Source: Actinomycetes bacterium
GTDB lineage: Bacteria; Actinomycetota; Acidimicrobiia; Acidimicrobiales; Palsa-688
Assembly (NCBI GenBank): GCA_021827225.1
Contig: JAKAXG010000180.1
Span: forward strand, 1 to 7,940
Direction of reading: 5' to 3'
DNA: 7,940 nt
Shown: piece after piece, positions 6,242-7,940 of the stretch
Layout: every line of letters starts with the position of its first letter
Position numbering within the stretch: the stretch's first letter is position 1
The notes under the pieces: generated by a model
What the model was told of the DNA's origin: nothing
The model's input: the letters and a program-made list of their open reading frames with translations, nothing else
Databases searched by the model: none
Made by a program: the position numbers and the translations under genes

Positions 6242-6274
6242 CCGCCGGCTGGCCGGGGAAGGGGGGATTCCATG

Positions 6275-6303
6275 GAGCATCCGGGGCGAGACGCTGGATG
6301 CTC
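6275..6303 (+). terminator. hairpin after the repressor gene
   Basis: GAGCATCC (6275-6282) and GGATGCTC (6296-6303) are perfect 8-base arms around a 13-base loop, 33 bases after the repressor stop. No T-tract follows. It may terminate the repressor transcript. A second, weaker stem (GGATTGCC 6321-6328 with GGCAAATCC 6333-6341, one bulge) follows just before the next promoter. Confidence 0.45.
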
Positions 6304-6345
6304 GGGGCGCGCCCGGGACCGGATTGCCAGCCGGCAAATCCCTAC

Positions 6346-6375
6346 TTGACAACGACCCGTCGCCGCGCTTTGGAT
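6346..6375 (+). promoter_or_regulatory. candidate promoter of the CstB-like gene
   Basis: A perfect -35 TTGACA (6346-6351) is followed 18 bases later by TTGGAT (6370-6375), a weak -10. The start of transcription would be near 6382, inside the GTAC repeat, leaving an untranslated leader of about 80 bases. The perfect -35 is unusual in such GC-rich DNA, which favours a real promoter. Confidence 0.45.
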
Positions 6376-6379
6376 GAGA

Positions 6380-6403
6380 GTACGTACTTTTGTACTTTCG
6401 TAC
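6380..6403. promoter_or_regulatory. 8-base-periodic GTAC repeat, candidate operator
   Basis: GTAC occurs at 6380, 6384, 6392 and 6400, giving units GTACTTTT, GTACTTTC and GTACATAG in an AT-rich patch. GTAC is self-complementary, so pairs are both direct and inverted repeats (for example AGTAC-N8-GTACT). It overlaps the predicted transcription start. It does not resemble the TACCCC-N2-GGGGTA boxes, so a different regulator may act on the CstB-like gene. Confidence 0.45.
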
Positions 6404-6461
6404 ATAGGACTTCGGATCGGGCGCCGGGAGGGGCCGATCCCCGGGAGGAAAGGCGAGGCCC

Positions 6462-7832
6462 GTGGCTCACGTCGTAACCATCGAAACGCAGGGACTGGGG
6501 GATCGCAGCTACCTCGTGCATGACGGGGAGGTGGCGGTGGTGGTCGACCCGCAACGTGACATCGACCGGGTGCTGGACCTGATCGACCGGCTGGGGGTGC
6601 GGCTCACCCACATCTGCGAGACCCACATCCACAACGACTACGTCACCGGAGGCCTGGCCCTGGCCGGGCGCACCGGGGCCGAGTACGTGGTCCCCGCCGG
6701 GGACCAGGTCGACTTCGAGCGGGTGCCCGCCACCGACGGCCTGAAGATCTGCACCGGCCGCCTGGTGGTCACCGCCCTGCACACCCCCGGCCATACCCCG
6801 AACCACACCTCGTATGCCGTCGGCGACGACGGCGGGGACCCGTCGTTCGTCTTCACCGGCGGCTCCATGCTCTTCGGGGCGGTGGGCCGCACCGACCTGA
6901 TCAGCCCGGAGCGCACCGAGGAGCTGAGCCGGGCCCAGTTCCGCTCGGTCCGGCGGCTGGCCGGAGAGCTGGCCGAGCACGTCGAGGTCATGCCGACCCA
7001 CGGCTTCGGCAGCTTCTGCTCCGCCACCGAGACCAGCGGCGACACCTCCACCATCGGCGAGGAGCGGCGCCGCAACGTGGCCCTGGTCACCGACGACGAG
7101 GACCGCTTCGTCAAGGAGCTGATGGCCGGGCTCACCGCCTACCCCCGCTACTACGCCCACATGGCCGGCCTGAACTCCGCCGGCCCGGGCGAAGCGGACC
7201 TGTCCATGCCCGAGCCGGCCGACCCGGCGGTGCTGCGCCGGCGCATCGACGCCGGCGAGTGGGTCGTCGACCTGCGCGAGCGGCGGGCCTTCGCCCGGCT
7301 GCACATGGCCGGGACGGTGTCGATCGAGATGGGCGACCCCTTCGCCACCTACTTCGGCTGGACGCTGCCCTGGCAGGCCCCGGTCACCCTGATCGGCGAC
7401 AGCGCCGAGCAGGTCGCCGAGGCCCGCCGGCAGCTGGCCCGCATCGGCATCGACGAGGTGGCCGGCGCCGCCGTCGGCGCCGTGGAGGAGCTGGCCGGGG
7501 AACGGACCGGCGGCTACCGGGTGGCCGCCTTCGAGGACCTGGCCTCGGTGTACGGCCGCGACGGCGTGGTGGTCCTGGACGTGCGGCGCGACGACGAGTG
7601 GTCCGCCGGTCACGTGGCGGGGGCCACCCACATCCCGTTCTGGGAGCTGGCCGACCGCACCGGGGAGCTGCCCGCCGGCGAGCTGTGGGTCCACTGCCAG
7701 GCCGGGTTCCGGGCCTCCATCGCCGCGTCGATCGCCGACCGGGCCGGGCGCGACGTGGTCCTGGTGGACGACGACTGGGAACAGGCCGCCAAGGTGGGCC
7801 TGCCCATCGAAGCCGCCGGAACGGGTATCTGA
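6462..7832 (+). CDS. cstB: CstB-like persulfide dioxygenase-rhodanese fusion, 456 aa
   Basis: Three domains as in staphylococcal CstB (about 444 aa). A metallo-beta-lactamase/persulfide dioxygenase domain (1-245) carries ETHIHNDYVTGG (H55, H57, D59), TPGHTPNHT (H111) and PTHGFGSFCS (H180, C186). A degenerate rhodanese domain (about 250-345) has no cysteine at its active loop (LIGDSAEQ). A complete rhodanese domain (about 354-450) has the loop HCQAGFR, with Cys412 as sulfur acceptor. Such enzymes oxidise low-molecular-weight persulfides to sulfite or thiosulfate using non-haem iron and O2. Odd point: the Asp iron ligand expected in the TGD motif is replaced by Gly134 (VFTGGSMLFG), so the metal site may differ. 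GTG 6462 is chosen for AGGAAAGG (6446-6453) eight bases upstream. The protein is cytoplasmic. It lies 36 bases before an Fe-S oxidoreductase gene, probably in one transcript. Confidence 0.9.
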   Translation: MAHVVTIETQGLGDRSYLVHDGEVAVVVDPQRDIDRVLDLIDRLGVRLTHICETHIHNDYVTGGLALAGRTGAEYVVPAGDQVDFERVPATDGLKICTGRLVVTALHTPGHTPNHTSYAVGDDGGDPSFVFTGGSMLFGAVGRTDLISPERTEELSRAQFRSVRRLAGELAEHVEVMPTHGFGSFCSATETSGDTSTIGEERRRNVALVTDDEDRFVKELMAGLTAYPRYYAHMAGLNSAGPGEADLSMPEPADPAVLRRRIDAGEWVVDLRERRAFARLHMAGTVSIEMGDPFATYFGWTLPWQAPVTLIGDSAEQVAEARRQLARIGIDEVAGAAVGAVEELAGERTGGYRVAAFEDLASVYGRDGVVVLDVRRDDEWSAGHVAGATHIPFWELADRTGELPAGELWVHCQAGFRASIAASIADRAGRDVVLVDDDWEQAAKVGLPIEAAGTGI

Positions 7833-7868
7833 GCCACCGGGCTCCACGACGAATACGGGAGAAGCTCC

Positions 7869-7940
7869 TTGCGCTACGGCTTTGTGATCGACCAACGGAC
7901 CTGCATCGGCTGCCACGCGTGCACCGTGGCGTGCAAGACC
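7869..7940 (+). CDS. 4Fe-4S ferredoxin-like oxidoreductase subunit, N-terminal part only
   Basis: Only the first 24 codons are inside the window. After LRYGFVIDQRT comes CIGCHACTVACK, with cysteines 12, 15, 18 and 22, the first half of a 4Fe-4S cluster motif. This N-terminus is typical of the electron-transfer (B) subunit of molybdopterin oxidoreductases such as polysulfide, thiosulfate, tetrathionate or DMSO reductases, which normally hold four clusters. TTG 7869 is chosen because GGGAGAAG (7857-7864) lies four bases upstream and the motif begins right after. No ATG or GTG start with a better site is in frame before the cluster. The place right after a CstB-like enzyme favours a sulfur-compound reductase or oxidase, but the catalytic subunit is outside the window. 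Confidence 0.75.
   Translation, partial: MRYGFVIDQRTCIGCHACTVACKT

Noticed and set aside
6342..7916. Minus-strand open frame (524 codons) opposite the CstB-like gene
   Set aside because: Low-complexity Gly/Val/His composition, no motif, and the plus strand has a complete three-domain enzyme.
1..7940. CRISPR array, tRNA, rRNA, insertion-sequence ends
   Set aside because: No spaced repeats of CRISPR type, no cloverleaf or rRNA-like stretch, and no transposase or terminal inverted repeats were seen.

Overview
The window is about 7.9 kb of very GC-rich DNA. Codon third positions are almost always G or C, many starts are GTG (one is TTG), and genes are joined by 4-base GTGA overlaps. This points to a high-GC Gram-positive (Actinomycetota). 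The exact taxon cannot be read from the sequence.

Left part, minus strand (13-1448): a two-gene unit. A cytoplasmic beta-propeller protein with six Asp-box (BNR) motifs is followed, with a 4-base overlap, by a small MoaD/ThiS-type ubiquitin-fold protein. Next comes about 480 bases with no confident gene (1449-1927). It holds a coding-like fragment that lacks a proper start and two inverted repeats. A stand-alone GAF-domain protein (1928-2485, plus strand) follows.

Centre and right, plus strand (2508-7940): what looks like one sulfur-stress locus. An operon of an MMPL/RND-type membrane transporter, a class I SAM methyltransferase and a DUF302 protein (2607-5843) is preceded by two copies of the dyad TACCCC-N2-GGGGTA, which flank a plausible promoter. 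It ends in a very strong GC hairpin. A third copy of the dyad lies in front of a CsoR-family repressor gene (5972-6241). That repressor keeps both conserved cysteines but has Gly where copper-sensing CsoR has its His ligand, so a persulfide-sensing CstR-type role fits best. The next gene (6462-7832) encodes a CstB-like fusion of a persulfide-dioxygenase-type metallo-beta-lactamase domain and two rhodanese domains. It has its own promoter region, containing an 8-base-periodic GTAC repeat. The window ends inside a 4Fe-4S ferredoxin-like subunit typical of molybdopterin (polysulfide/thiosulfate/DMSO-type) reductases.

Proposed working model (inference): sulfide or persulfide modifies the two cysteines of the CstR-like protein and releases it from the three TACCCC-N2-GGGGTA sites. 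This turns on the repressor gene and the transporter-methyltransferase-DUF302 operon, while the neighbouring CstB-like enzyme and Fe-S oxidoreductase handle sulfane sulfur. The link between an MMPL exporter, a methyltransferase and a DUF302 protein and a CstR-type switch is the most interesting point in the window.
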